From NCBI GenBank assembly GCA_030615505.1, contig JAUWZD010000005.1, forward strand, positions 1 to 64,000: a stretch of DNA of 64,000 nucleotides. The letters are read 5' to 3'. Shown here piece by piece: positions 34,359-44,281 of the stretch (position 1 is its first letter; each line of letters begins with the position of its first letter). The position numbers and the translations under genes are program-made. The notes beneath the pieces were generated by a model. It saw nothing but the letters and a program-made list of their open reading frames with translations. It had not been told where the DNA came from and made no database searches. This stretch comes from Spirochaetales bacterium. Its GTDB lineage: Bacteria > Spirochaetota > Spirochaetia > SZUA-6 > DRHE01.

Positions 34359-34699
34359 GATTTCGTTAGCCTATCTCATGGTAGTATTAGAATACCCAAA
34401 CCCACACTCCTTGGGCCACCTCGGACCAGCGCTTGCACTATTTCACCGTGTGGGGGATAATTATCTCTGGGTTTTCACCAAACCACACAACATTCATCGA
34501 CTTTCATCGAAATATGCACTACAATAGGATTACAATGATCTGATGAAACTATTCACTCCCCAAGGGTTTATTATAAATTCTCCCATTCGTCTGCTGAAAG
34601 TTCTCTATTAATGATACTCACAACTTCTTTAAGTATAAATCGTAATTGAGGAATTGAATATTCAGCATTAGTTTGTCTTGGGTTAAAATATTTAAAAAT
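34359..34699. other. Intergenic stretch, no gene seen
   Basis: AT-rich with a TTTTCACCAAACCACAC motif near 34493 resembling 36147. No supported frame. Confidence 0.4.
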
Positions 34700-35404
34700 T
34701 AGAGTGATTCTACTGGCGGATGGAATAATTCACCCACAAGAGCAACGATAACAGTGCTTGATAATACCGGTAGTCTTGTGAAAATGCAGGATAACATATC
34801 GTTACTTTTTACCGGCTGGAATACAGCTGCTAATGGGAGTGGAACGGATTATGCGGCAGCTTCTACTTTTAGCATGGGTAGTGCTAATGTAACTTTGTAC
34901 GCACAGTGGTCAGCGCTTCGTGCAACAGGACCTGCTGGTGGATTGATATTCTATGACGCAGGTAGTGTTCAGAGTTGGGGCCGATATCTTGAGGCTGCGC
35001 CTAGCGATCAGAGTACAGGCCAGGTATGGATAGAGGGTGGTTCAACGCAAACTACACTAAACGGAAATACTTTCACTGCCATTGGCACAGGGCAGGCAAA
35101 TTCAGATTATATCATTGCTCAAACAGGCCATACTGGAAGTGCAGCAAAGGTCTGCCTTGACTATGTTGACGGTATATATGATGACTGGTTTCTCCCGTCT
35201 TACGATGAGCTTAAACAGATGTATTGGATATTAAAACATGAAGGAGTTGGCGGATTTGCCAATAAAGCCTATTGGTCGTCGTCTGAGGACGATGAAAGGC
35301 GCGCATTTGGCGTGGACTTCGCCAATGGCAACTCGGGCAGCATCGACAAGAGCGAGGGGACAGGTTACATTCCATTCCAGGTTCGGGCTGTTCGGGCTTT
35401 TTAA
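34700..35404 (+). pseudogene. Truncated InlB-repeat/DUF1566-like surface protein
   Basis: The frame is open upstream of the first internal start (NNSPTRATITVLDNTGSL), but no signal peptide exists, so the 5' end is lost. FTGWNTAANGSGTDYAAAS...YAQW is a Listeria-Bacteroides (Flg_new) repeat; the rest (GGLIFYD, WFLPSYDELKQMYWIL, YWSSSEDD, FQVRAVRAF) is a DUF1566-type adhesin-like module common in spirochaete exported proteins. About 216 codons remain. Confidence 0.7.
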
Positions 35405-35459
35405 CTATTTATCAATTTAACTATTTAGGGGGTTAAGGGGGATTTAGCCCGTGTGGGGT

Positions 35460-35520
35460 CGGGTAATCGGGGGGCGTTGCCGCCCCAGCGGACAATCGGT
35501 TTTGAATGTCTTTTAGCGTG
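35460..35520 (-). repeat. Partial copy of repeat A end
   Basis: GCGGACAATCGGTTTTGAATG (35490-35509) matches the start of repeat A at 56873-56893 (one difference), followed by a similar T-run and GATC. A GC hairpin GGGGCG/CGCCCC (35475-35490) precedes it. Only about 40 bases of the repeat survive, abutting repeat B. Confidence 0.55.
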
Positions 35521-35531
35521 ATCCGGTTAAT

Positions 35532-36050
35532 ATGCCTTTAACAAATCGCATGAACCTATCCGGCAGGGTAGCCGGAGAAATAGAGAGAAGACGTTCGTTA
35601 CGGGAGAAATACAATATCGGGCTGTTTCTCTTGAAGCTTCCCACCTCCTCAACCCCTCCGTTCCGTGTCGCCGTCTTCTCTTTCCCTGAACCATACACAA
35701 ATGACCGGTTTCTAGATAATGTGCTTGCCATGGAAAACCTCCTGGTAAATGACAGCCAAGACCACTCCAACATTAGTTACAAGTTCGTAGATCGGGGTTG
35801 CTTTCTATTGAAACAAGCGATTCAGCTAGAAAACGCCAATGTATTTGCCCGTTCACTTCGTAAGATCTACTCCACTCGTTCCGAAATTGTACACTCTAAA
35901 AAACGGCCCAGAGACTGGGATACCGATAAATCAAAGAAGCTCCTTCAAGATTCTGATCACTACCTGAGGGAACTATTGCGATACGTACTTGAACATCCGG
36001 AATTTGCTGATTCCATAAAAGTGGACAAAGCTAAGAGGGATTTATACTAA
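35532..36050 (+). CDS. HEPN (Apea-like) protein with repeat-derived N-terminus
   Basis: 172 residues. From about residue 58 (NDRFLDNVLAMENLLVND, YKFVDRGCFLL, SLRKIYSTRSEIVHSKK) it resembles the Apea-like HEPN domain; RSEIVH gives the R-x4-H nuclease motif. The first about 55 residues are encoded by dispersed repeat B and show no protein-family logic, so the native 5' part of the gene was replaced and this is probably a truncated, perhaps non-functional, HEPN gene. Confidence 0.55.
   Translation: MPLTNRMNLSGRVAGEIERRRSLREKYNIGLFLLKLPTSSTPPFRVAVFSFPEPYTNDRFLDNVLAMENLLVNDSQDHSNISYKFVDRGCFLLKQAIQLENANVFARSLRKIYSTRSEIVHSKKRPRDWDTDKSKKLLQDSDHYLRELLRYVLEHPEFADSIKVDKAKRDLY
35555..35695 (+). repeat. 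Repeat B copy 1
   Basis: About 140 bases matching the minus strand of 37640-37822 and in part of 63832-63955. Starts with a CCGGC/GCCGG hairpin (35560-35575), followed by the shared CGTTACGGGAGAAATACAA and TCCGTTCCGTGTCGCCGTC stretches. Provides the first codons of the HEPN-like gene. Confidence 0.7.
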
Positions 36051-36289
36051 ACTTAGTGATTTGATGAACCATAACACCGGATTTCGCACAGCTACCCGAC
36101 TCCTTTGGCGATACGGTCTTCAAGTAATAGCTGATCGTTGGTGATTATTTTCACCAACCCACACCCCTTGTGAATACTCCACTATCGCTTCGGAATGAGG
36201 CACCTTATTGCCACTGACCTTTAGCCATGACTGCTTGTCCGGAGTATATTCAATGGTTATGATAAACAAGAAGATAACTATAGGAGATC

Positions 36290-36586
36290 ATGAAACCGGG
36301 TAAACGTGACACGAAAGTGAGCATCTTGATTAAGGGTATGGAACTAAAGGAACTTCAGAAGCATATATGGTTGATGGCGGAGAGTTATGGCCTTGATCGT
36401 CGTATCGAGAAATACAGAGGAAAGAGGACAATCGGGTTATATCGATGGGATATGGAGTGTCTGCTGGATGTTCTTAGTATAGTCTTGGATGATCCTAAAG
36501 AATATCCCTCTAAAGGAAGCATGGAATACAAGGTTACACATGGTCTATATCAGAGATTAAAACGAATATACGACTCCACGTATTAA
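36290..36586 (+). CDS. Hypothetical protein, 98 aa
   Basis: Basic N-terminus (MKPGKRDTK), then a mixed alpha pattern ending KVTHGLYQRLKRIYDSTY. Unrecognised. ATG follows TAGGAG with 5-base spacing, a good RBS, so it is probably a real small accessory gene. A perfect 8-bp hairpin GTTGGTGA/TCACCAAC lies 130 bases upstream (36136-36157). Confidence 0.5.
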   Translation: MKPGKRDTKVSILIKGMELKELQKHIWLMAESYGLDRRIEKYRGKRTIGLYRWDMECLLDVLSIVLDDPKEYPSKGSMEYKVTHGLYQRLKRIYDSTY

Positions 36587-36731
36587 AGATGAAGTATGAA
36601 AGATGATGGATACGTTCTCCTGTAGTTTTGGAGCTCTGTGGTATGATGGATTTCCCAGTCACGAATGACGACACCTGGTCGATCACGAAGTCCAGAAGGA
36701 ACCATAAGGGAGAGGCGCTCGAACGTCCGAA

Positions 36732-37076
36732 GTGAATAAGGAGGGCCAAAATGTGAAATACGAAGGTACGTGGCACATTTCTGAGATGGAAATGTGGGAT
36801 GAGGATTACTTCAACATGGAGGTTCAAGCGTACGTCAGGATCGATTCCGAGGGGCTCGGCGAATTCCAATTTGGTTTGGTTTCCGGAGAAATAGACGGAG
36901 AGATTGTAGAAGACGGTACCGACGAGAGATTCGAGTTCACTTGGGAAGGCAATGATGAATGTGATCCAGCTTTGGGCAGTGGCTGGTTCAGATTGAAAGA
37001 CAAGAATAGTATTGAGGGAAGAATAAAGACCCACATGGGAGACAGCTCGGCATTCTCAGCGAGACGTGCGAAATAA
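36732..37076 (+). CDS. Conserved acidic hypothetical protein, 114 aa
   Basis: Acidic beta-rich protein: GTWHISEMEMWDEDYFNME, FGLVSGEIDGEIVEDG, ERFEFTWEGNDECDPA, GSGWF. I recall this type as a widespread accessory protein of unknown function, found scattered in bacterial genomes near mobile DNA. RBS unclear; ATG at 36750 (VKYEG follows) may be no better. 70 bases after the stop begins the TTCGCC-type palindromic element and repeat A. Confidence 0.6.
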   Translation: MNKEGQNVKYEGTWHISEMEMWDEDYFNMEVQAYVRIDSEGLGEFQFGLVSGEIDGEIVEDGTDERFEFTWEGNDECDPALGSGWFRLKDKNSIEGRIKTHMGDSSAFSARRAK

Positions 37077-37144
37077 TCGTGACCCGGCTTGATTCGAGAA
37101 ATGTCAGCGACAATTACGTGATCAACTATGAAGCTGTTAAAAAT

Positions 37145-37197
37145 CGCTTTTCCGCCAATGTCCGCAACATTCGGCAACTTTCGCCGGAAGCGCACAA
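37145..37197 (+). repeat. TTCGCC palindromic element, copy 1
   Basis: Imperfect palindrome with GCTTTTCCGCC at the left, CATTCGGC in the middle and TTTCGCCGGAAGCGC at the right. It resembles the elements at 57031-57090 and 63075-63135 and lies at the edge of repeat A. Confidence 0.5.
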
Positions 37198-37505
37198 AAA
37201 TTGGATCAAGATGGTCTGCTTTTCAATTTATTGAAAGGATAGAATTATTCACACTAAAACCATTGAGAACACGCCAATATTTCTTCAATTATAATCCGGT
37301 GTATTCAAGGATCATGCCGGAAAAACCATTGAAACCGGTTTGTCCGCCTTGCTTCGAGCCTGCCGTCCTGGCAGGCTTGTCTTGGTTTGTAGAGCGATGG
37401 AAAAATAGCTTCCAAAAAACAGGGACGTTTTTTGGAGCGTCGGGGAGCCGCAATATCAGGAAGCAAATAATGTTATATGCTCAGCTAATCCACCATCAGA
37501 AAAAA
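37175..37505 (+). repeat. Repeat A copy 1
   Basis: About 330 bases, matching the reverse strand of 56723-57045 and, in its second half, 37951-38106. Contains hairpin 1 GCCTGCC/GGCAGGC (37358-37364, 37370-37376; loop GTCCT) and hairpin 2 CCAAAAAAC/GTTTTTTGG (37412-37420, 37427-37435; loop AGGGAC). A reading frame (MPEKPLKPVCPPCFEPAV from 37314) is shared with copy 3, but no family is recognised and copy 2 does not keep it. Confidence 0.8.
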
Positions 37506-37624
37506 CGGATCGGATCACTCAATCTCTTACCTGTATATCATCCGCAGTGATTCTCTTCCTTTGATTCCCCCGGCCCTCTCCTTACCGGTTAACTAAAGCT
37601 GGAAGCTATGAGGTATTTTCTAGT

Positions 37625-37822
37625 CTATCCGAAATACCAAACGGCAGCCGTATGGAAAGGCGGTTGACGGAAGAAAGAGGGGGGGGAATTAGGAAAGAAA
37701 GATAAGACGGCGATACGGAACGAGGGATTGAGGATGCGGAAAGTTTCAAGAAAAACGGACCGATATTGTATTTCTCCCGTAACGATTATCTTATCTTGGT
37801 TTCCGGCTCCCTTGCCGGATAG
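37625..37822 (-). repeat. Repeat B copy 2
   Basis: Fullest copy of repeat B. On the minus strand it begins with CTATCCGGCAAGG (hairpin CCGGC/GCCGG), then the shared TTACGGGAGAAATACAATA, TTCCGTATCGCC and a C-run followed by CTTTCTTCCGTCAACCG. The last part is shared with the 63.8 kb copy. Confidence 0.7.
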
Positions 37823-37950
37823 TTTTATCTGATTTATTAAAGGCGCATTCTTATCTACAATTCTCACGTTTTTAAGCCAACCCAACTCTTTAGGAGCATT
37901 GCAATATTTCTTCGGATAGAACCAGGCATAGTAACCGGATCAATCTAAAA

Positions 37951-38106
37951 AAGATCATTTAAAACAGATAGTCCGCCTTGCTTCGTGCCCGCCGTCGTGG
38001 CGGGCTTGGCTTTCTTTTTTAAGGGGTTGGAAAAATAGCTTCCAAAAAAACACGGATGTTTTTTTGGAGCGTCGGGGAGCCGCAATATCAGGAAGCAAAT
38101 AACATT
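37951..38106 (+). repeat. Repeat A copy 2
   Basis: About 155 bases. Hairpin 1 is GCCCGCC/GGCGGGC (37987-37993, 37999-38005; loop GTCGT); hairpin 2 is CCAAAAAAAC/GTTTTTTTGG (38042-38051, 38058-38067; loop ACGGAT). Differences from copy 1 are paired: T-A to C-G in stem 1, one extra A and one extra T in stem 2. Confidence 0.8.
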
Positions 38107-38218
38107 TTCCCTAACGCCTCCCCCGCCATCTTGATAAAGACAGAAAGAAAATGGGTTGTTTTCCATTGCTCCGGCTTCCTCGAAACTGATATTCTAAAGG
38201 CGGAATTAAAGATCCAAA

Positions 38219-39245
38219 ATGTTTGGATTAATCCTATGGCTCATAAAAATAATTTTGTTACCCCTCTCATCAACCAAAAAGGAGCTTATGGCAAGGGTAC
38301 TGTTAGTGGAAAAAGAAAATACCATTCTTAAACGTTCTTTAGAATTAAAACGGAAGAGGCTCAGATTCAATTTTGGGGATAGATTGTTTTATTCGGTCTT
38401 TAGCAGAATAGCATATAGAGCAAGATATCACTTCACTCTGGTAAAACCTGAAACAGTGCTGAAATGGATCAGGAGGTTTATCAAGGGGTACTGGAGTTTT
38501 GCCCAGAGGAACAATAGGAGAGGGAGGCCTGAGACGCCTTATGAAATAAAGCAGTTGGTATTGAAGATGAAGAATGAGAATATCTGTTGGGGGAATGGGA
38601 AGATACAGGGGGAGTTAGAGAAGTTAGGGATCAAGCTGGATAAAAGGACAATTGCTGGGATCATAGAAGATTTCAGGAGGAAAGGCAGAATTAGAAAGGG
38701 ATTAACATGGTCGAAGTTTATACAGAGTCATTTATCAAGCCTTTATGGAATGGATTTTTTTACACTTGATACGATATTGGAAAACTCTTTTACATCTTCT
38801 TCATCATACACTTACAGACCCGCCAAATTGTCCGGTATGCTGTTACCACCAAACCGACAAGACAGTTTGTAAGGCAGCAATTAATAGAGTTTACATGGGA
38901 TTTTAACGGCAAACGGATCTATTTGGTGCATGACGGCTCCGGTGAGTTCCATTATCTCAATTATGATGATTTCGGTATAGAGGGGATCAAAATATCAGCG
39001 AATGCTCCCAACATGAATGCGTTCTTAAGCATGGTTTATCGGCTCTGCAAGAAGGGAAGCCTTTGACTGGTTTATTATCTTCAATGAAACTTAAGAATCA
39101 GGAGTATCCTGGCCGAATATATCGGATACTATAATGAGAAACGTCCACATCAGGGAATTGCTCAAAAAGTACCAAAAGGATATACCCCGCAAAAACGAGG
39201 AAATATTATCACTTACCCAATACTGTCTGGGCTGCACCACCATTA
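38219..39245 (+). pseudogene. rve-type (IS3/IS481-like) transposase, decayed
   Basis: Fragments in three frames. 38219-38872 holds FGDRLFYSV, KPETVLKWIRRFIKGYW, RPETPYEIKQLVLKMKNENICWGNGKIQGELEKLG and GMDFFTLDT (first Asp). Then EFTWDFNGKRIYLVHDGSGEF (second Asp) and ANAPNMNAFL at 38885-39065, then YNEKRPHQGIAQKVPKGYTP at 39120-39195. It is a relative of the intact element at 57.65 kb but not a copy. Several frameshifts; inactive. Confidence 0.8.
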
Positions 39246-39439
39246 CTAAAGATTGTTTTCGCTTAAGCTCTCCATATTCGATCCTCCCCTATTTTTTCAT
39301 TTCAATAGCCAAACCGAGCTATAATCGCTCGGTTCAGTGATAGCTTAAGAATCCCTTTAGAAAATATGATGTGACCCCCGCACCTGCAAAATCGTGGATT
39401 AGCCTTACCCTTAAGGAAAGGCGTAGACACGCCACATAC

Positions 39440-40560
39440 AAGAGTACAGTACGTTGGACTGGATGTCCACAAGAAATCGATCTAGGTATCGGTATTAAAT
39501 GGTAAGAATGCTGCTCCTGAGATAGAAAAAGCACTACCGAATCAGGAGACAAGGATCAAAGTTTTTTTGAAAAGCTAAAAATGCGAGGGTCAGTGATAGC
39601 CTGCTATGAAGCAGGGTGCATTGGTTTCGAGTTGCAGAGGATACTCGAGAGCATAGAGGTTCCCTGTATAATAGCAGCACCTGGGTTATTACCCCGACGG
39701 CCGGGAGAGCGTGTAAAAACAGACAGGCGCGATGAGCGGAAGTTGGCTCGGAATCTTCGGAATGGCGAAGTTACGCCGATCCATATACCTACGAGGGAGG
39801 ATGAGGCTGTCAGGGATTATTTGAGGATGCAAGGAGATTTCAAGGTGGAGAGAAAGAAGACCAAGCAAAGACTGCTGCATAATCTTATCTACGACAGCAC
39901 TGTCGATGGTTGTAGAGGTCGGAGACTTCAGGCGGTTTACGAAGGCTGAGGAGTTTATGTCGTTTCTGGGGTTGGTACCTTCGGAGAATTCAAGTGGGGA
40001 TAAACGAAGACAGAGAGGGATAACAAAAGCAGGCAACTCCCACCTGCGCAGACTCCTTGTGGAGGCTGGCTGGCATTACCGATTCAACAGGGGAGTTGGC
40101 AAGCGCCTGATGGCGAGGAGAAAAGGACAGCTTGTTTGTGTTATGTCGTATGCGAACAAGGCAGGCAAACGGCTAAGCAAGAAGTTCAACAGGCTCACAT
40201 ATTCAGGAATAAGAAATCTCAGGTTGCTGTGACGGCTGTGGCGAGAGAATTAGCAGGGTTTATCTGAGGCCTGATGGTTGGTCAAACAGCATAGGCGTTT
40301 GAGTTATGTTGGTTGAGCAAATGGAAGAACTATTCAGGAATTAAGGAGAAAAAAAAAGTCCACTTCGAGTAGAGAGATGGGTAGAGAAATATCAGCGATA
40401 CAGGAGAATCCTCGACTAAATCTTAAGGCAGCTATGTGGCGACTTGCTGACTGGCTGATCCTTGCTATCCAGACAGAGGCAGCTCCGACGATCCAATTGG
40501 CCTGCAGGGCTTCCCTTACCAAAAGGGAAGTAATCCGCGAATATCAGACTGGTCTATCGC
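39440..40560 (+). pseudogene. IS110-family transposase, second decayed copy
   Basis: VQYVGLDVHKKSI (first Asp, about 39445), then after a gap VIACYEAGCIGFEL (Glu), RVKTDRRDERKLARNLR (Asp pair), a deletion at about 39900, FMSFLGLVPSENSSGDKRRQRG, THL-like SHLRRLLVEAGWHYRF and a tail to about 40560. Frame changes and an internal deletion of the central region make it dead. Different in sequence from the IS110 remnant at 1.2 kb. Confidence 0.8.
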
Positions 40561-40570
40561 CGTGAATGGG

Positions 40571-41080
40571 TTTCTCTATCCTTCCCTCTCTTCCCGAGGT
40601 TTCAAGGAGGAAAGATTTTAAATATCTATTTTTACAGTTGACAAAGGTAACATCATATCAGATTTATGACAATTCCATTATCGGATGTAATTTTTCACCC
40701 ACACGGGGTAAAATTGGCAAATTCGATGTATTGGGGCTGAAAACCGGCCTCAGGGGATCATTTTTGTGTGTACTTTATCAATGTACTGATACAAGGAAAT
40801 GATTACAAAATTGGTGTATTCCTTTTAGATGGAATCGGTCTTCGACCCCTTAAGTAACCTTTTTCCTGTTAAAGAATTAGCTAATACATAGCCCAACATG
40901 CACCTCAATCGTTGTTGGGAAATGACACTTCTATGTGGCACAAGTTGGCCTTGAAATCGGCCTGGAAATGTCTGTCAATACTTTGCTTTTCGCCATAAGA
41001 TTCGATTTCTAAGGAGAATCAGGTCGGATTTACCAGATTCCCTCTGTTTTCCTTGATTTTTTGTCTATCTTGAATTATAA
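40571..41080. other. Intergenic stretch, no gene seen
   Basis: AT-rich, between two transposase remnants. A 78-codon frame at 40566-40802 has no RBS or recognisable sequence. Nothing else supportable. Confidence 0.4.
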
Positions 41081-41084
41081 CTTT

Positions 41085-41400
41085 TCCTACCATTTGTTGG
41101 AAAATTGCTCGGATTTTCGTCACTTCCCGAACGCTCCGGTTAAAGCTCTCGACGGGGTTCGTCGTATAGATCAGCTTTCTGATCTCAGGCGAATACTTGA
41201 AGAACGTCGAGAGCTCAGCCCAATTCGATTTTCAGAATTTTGAAATGTGCGGATACTTCTCGTCCCAAGTCTTCGAAAACCGTTTCAGTCGACGTTTTTT
41301 GAGCGGCGTTTTCCGGCAAAAAAGCTTCATATTGATCCTTGAAATCACTCAATAGAAAAGCGTAAATGCCCATGATTGCTGGGCCTGCACCGCAACACTA
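41085..41400 (-). pseudogene. IS256-family transposase remnant
   Basis: Minus-strand translation gives RFSKTWDEKYPHISKF, NWAELSTFFKYSPEIRKLIYTTNPVES and FNRSVREV, the highly conserved C-terminal third of IS256/Mutator transposases. No start or first two catalytic Asp residues. Confidence 0.75.
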
Positions 41401-41487
41401 TAATATGCCACGAGTATCAATTGCACCCGTCTGATCGATAGTTAGACTTCGGTGGATCCATGATGTTTGCTACCATCCTACCATTTG

Positions 41488-42039
41488 TTACTTTTCTTCG
41501 GGTTCGGGATAAGGCGGCTCGAACACCAGGCGCGCGAGCACATCGTACCACGTATAGTGTACTGAATAGACATCTCTCGAATCTACCAGTTTGACATAAC
41601 GGGCCTGACCGGCCGGGGTAGGGTCACCGACTTCGATGCTGATGGTGTGCTCGTTTTCCAGGGTCAGGTTTATCTTCATTTGAGGATCTTTAAGGCCGTA
41701 CATCTCAAGCTGCTCATCGGTTGCGTTCTCGGCAATGAGCCTTTCCGCTCCCGGGCCGCTCAGCAGAAGCGGTATGCCGCCTCCCCAGCGCTGCATGTCG
41801 ACCTTCGGTCCGTCTGGCTTGTCGAAGTACCAATATTTGTCTTCGTGTTTAACCCAGGCCTCGCTTTTTCCTTCAGAGGGTAGGTTTATGGCTATAGTCT
41901 TGAGCTCCGTCATCTCGACCGACCATACGAACGGCCGGGGTTCCGGCCGTGGCTCGGGCTCGGGTCGGCTGGAGATAAAAAAATACACCCCGAGAGCAAC
42001 CAGAATTCCCGCCATGACGAGGATGGTGCGGACTCTCAT
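41488..42039 (-). CDS. DUF4340-domain protein
   Basis: 183 residues, short for the family. N-terminal helix (about 5-22, TILVMAGILVALGVYFFIS) then Pro-Glu-Arg repeats and a DUF4340-type beta region (IEVGDPTPAGQARYVKL). Members accompany GldG-like proteins as an outer-surface accessory of ABC-2 export systems. One base separates it from the gldG-like stop, so it is the last gene of that operon. Confidence 0.75.
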   Translation of the reverse strand: MRVRTILVMAGILVALGVYFFISSRPEPEPRPEPRPFVWSVEMTELKTIAINLPSEGKSEAWVKHEDKYWYFDKPDGPKVDMQRWGGGIPLLLSGPGAERLIAENATDEQLEMYGLKDPQMKINLTLENEHTISIEVGDPTPAGQARYVKLVDSRDVYSVHYTWYDVLARLVFEPPYPEPEEK

Positions 42040-42040
42040 G

Positions 42041-43564
42041 CTATTTTCTGCGCCACCAGACGTAGCCTCCTGCCGCCAACAGGAGCAGCGGAAGCAGCCC
42101 CATGCTCGATATGTGGAGGAATTTCACTTCCTCCGGGTTTAGCAAAAGCCTGCGGGTTGCGAGCACCTTGCGATCGACGGAGATTATCTCCTCGCCCGCT
42201 GTGAGCCAGCTCACGGCGGAGAGAAAGAGGTCGCCGTTGTTGCCGTTATGAAAATTCCGGTTCGATGCAAAGTCGGAATCGCCGATTACTATCAGGCGAG
42301 TGCCTTTAGAGGCCTCGGCTTGATCGGTGGGAGCGGTAGAGACGAGAGCACCGATGGCTAAAGGGCCTTGCCTGTCCACCTGCTCGTCTTGTTCAGGCTC
42401 TTCACCGATAGCAAAATCCTGCTCGAGCCAGGCTTCCCGGCTCGTCCAGACCAGCGCATCCAGTTTGACGTTGCCCGGTACCTCCTCCCGGGGAATCACG
42501 GCCGTAGCACCAGGGAAATAGGTCTCTGCCAGACCAAAGCTGTTTCTGGTCCTGGGGACCAAGGGACTGTCTCTGTTGGGGGCCACGTAGGATGTGGGGT
42601 CGATGAGGATTCCGTCCTGGATATCCAGCCCCCACTCAGAGATAAGCTGCCTCAGCCCCTGGTAAGGATTCGGATTCAGGAGAATGAACACTCGCCCGTC
42701 GTTCTCCAGATAGGCCTTGATAATCTCGAGCTCACCGCTCACCAGCGGCTGCTGCGGCCCTGCTATGACAAGAACAGCGGCGTCCGCGGGCACAGCGGGG
42801 GTGGCAACAAGGTCGAGCTCGCCTACCTGGAAGAGGTTGTCCCGAAGACCGCTCCTGGCGCTGTTATAGTCCTGATGAATGCTGCTTTCCCCGTGTCCCG
42901 TGAGGAAGTACACCTTTTTTTGCCGGGTTCCGGTGACTTCGAGGATGGCGCTGGTAAAGGCATGCTCCGCTTCGCCGGCTATCTGGGGCCCGAATACCTG
43001 CCGTTGCCCTTCCGTGCTCCTAAAGACTACCGCTCCGTACGTAGAGCCGAATCGATCTATGCCATACTGTCTGGCCTCGTCAGGGCGCAGTTCGGGATCT
43101 ATCTCTCTCACTGTCAGTTGGTCGGTATAGTTCTGGTATTCCGCCAACAGGTTTTCGGCATAGCTTCTGACCGTTAATGGAATAGCGGGAGTGAAAAAGC
43201 GCACTATTTCCACTGGCTTATGCAGCCTGGCCAGAACACCCTTTGTCTGGGAGGTAAGGGTGAACTGTGCAAGGCCGGTGAAGTCGAAGCGGTGATAATT
43301 GCCGACGCTGATAGCGTTGGCGAGCAGAATGATACCGATAAAGAGTGAAACCATCACGGTTGTGCTGAGGCCGAGCTTCCCCCGCCGGCTGACGAGGGCG
43401 CCTCTGACTCGCTTGAAATCGATAATAATGGCAACGGCTATCAGTGCTGCCCCCAGGGCCAGAATACCCCAGGCAAAGTAGCGGATGCCGGGCAGGATGA
43501 ACATGAGCAGCAATGCTGTGAATAGGGATGCCAGCCCGAGTAGAGCTATGATCGCCGTCTGCAT
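42041..43564 (-). CDS. GldG-like ABC transport auxiliary protein
   Basis: 507 residues. Three helices in the first 95 residues, a GldG/ABC_transp_aux extracytoplasmic domain (YFLTGHGESSIHQDY, VLVIAGPQQPLVSGELEIIKAYLENDGRVFILLNP, IVIGDSDFASN) and a C-terminal helix with a basic end (YVWWRRK). In gliding bacteria GldG pairs with GldF/GldA, but such sets are widespread exporters without gliding. Directly between the permease and DUF4340 genes. Confidence 0.85.
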   Translation of the reverse strand: MQTAIIALLGLASLFTALLLMFILPGIRYFAWGILALGAALIAVAIIIDFKRVRGALVSRRGKLGLSTTVMVSLFIGIILLANAISVGNYHRFDFTGLAQFTLTSQTKGVLARLHKPVEIVRFFTPAIPLTVRSYAENLLAEYQNYTDQLTVREIDPELRPDEARQYGIDRFGSTYGAVVFRSTEGQRQVFGPQIAGEAEHAFTSAILEVTGTRQKKVYFLTGHGESSIHQDYNSARSGLRDNLFQVGELDLVATPAVPADAAVLVIAGPQQPLVSGELEIIKAYLENDGRVFILLNPNPYQGLRQLISEWGLDIQDGILIDPTSYVAPNRDSPLVPRTRNSFGLAETYFPGATAVIPREEVPGNVKLDALVWTSREAWLEQDFAIGEEPEQDEQVDRQGPLAIGALVSTAPTDQAEASKGTRLIVIGDSDFASNRNFHNGNNGDLFLSAVSWLTAGEEIISVDRKVLATRRLLLNPEEVKFLHISSMGLLPLLLLAAGGYVWWRRK

Positions 43565-44281
43565 TCAACGCCACCTGTCTGTCTCAGTCGATCTTATTGC
43601 CAAATAGAGGAATATGGCAGTAACGCTGAGGTAATAGACTACCGCTTTGGTGTCGACTACTCCCCTTACAAAATCAGGAAAATGCCGGGAGAGCGATAGA
43701 TAGGACAGCAACTCACCCAGGGCCCCGGGAGCGAAGTTGCCTGCTATGCCCAGGAACCACAGGGTGAAGAGGATCCCCCCGGCGACGACCGCCGACACGA
43801 TCTGATTCGAGGTCAGGGATGAAGCGAATATCCCTATCGCCAGGGCAGCGCTACCTAAAAGGAAGAGCCCGAGGTAGCTTGTGATAATGGGGCCCAGGTC
43901 AGGGTCGCCGAACACCATCAGGAGAATTGGATAGTAAAAGGTAAGCAGCAGCATCCCTGTCAGCATAGCCAGGCTGCCGATGAATTTCCCCAGTATGATC
44001 TCGGTGTCTCTCACCGGGACGGTGAGCAACAACTCCCATGTACCCAGCTTTTTCTCTTCAGCGATCAACCGCATTGTGAGCACTGCCGCAAACAGCAGTA
44101 TCAGGATCTGGCCGGCTTCCAGGAACCCCCTGATGCTCGTGTCCGCGTAGTTTGTACCGGCAAGATACGTGGCAAAAAAGGTACCGCTCAGCGCCAGAAA
44201 AATAGCGGTAACGATGTAAGCCATGGGCGAGGTCAGGTACGACTTGAGCTCCTTGCGGGAGATGATGCATATGTTCTTCAA
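43565..44281 (-). CDS. ABC-2 type permease (GldF-like)
   Basis: 238 residues with six helices, of the ABC-2 permease family: KELKSYLTSPMAYIV at the start, MRLIAEEKKLGTWELLLTVPVRDTEIILGKF in the centre. Overlaps the ATPase stop by 4 bases. Together with the ATPase and GldG-like protein it forms the membrane export machine; substrate unknown. Confidence 0.85.
   Translation of the reverse strand: MKNICIISRKELKSYLTSPMAYIVTAIFLALSGTFFATYLAGTNYADTSIRGFLEAGQILILLFAAVLTMRLIAEEKKLGTWELLLTVPVRDTEIILGKFIGSLAMLTGMLLLTFYYPILLMVFGDPDLGPIITSYLGLFLLGSAALAIGIFASSLTSNQIVSAVVAGGILFTLWFLGIAGNFAPGALGELLSYLSLSRHFPDFVRGVVDTKAVVYYLSVTAIFLYLAIRSTETDRWR

Noticed and set aside
32400..36160. Integron-like cassette array (small genes with spacers, TTTTcACCAACCcACAC motifs at 32397, 34493 and 36147)
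   Set aside because: No integrase gene in the window and no pair of attC-type core sites (GTTRRRY/RYYYAAC) found at the ends of the genes; the motifs vary in position relative to genes.
37314..37550. Protein-coding gene in repeat A (MPEKPLKPVC... frame shared with copy 3)
   Set aside because: The frame is shared only in two copies and is broken in copy 2, while hairpins are preserved in all; structure is the better explanation.
40566..40802. 78-codon plus-strand frame
   Set aside because: Overlaps the end of the IS110 remnant, lacks an RBS and has no recognisable sequence.
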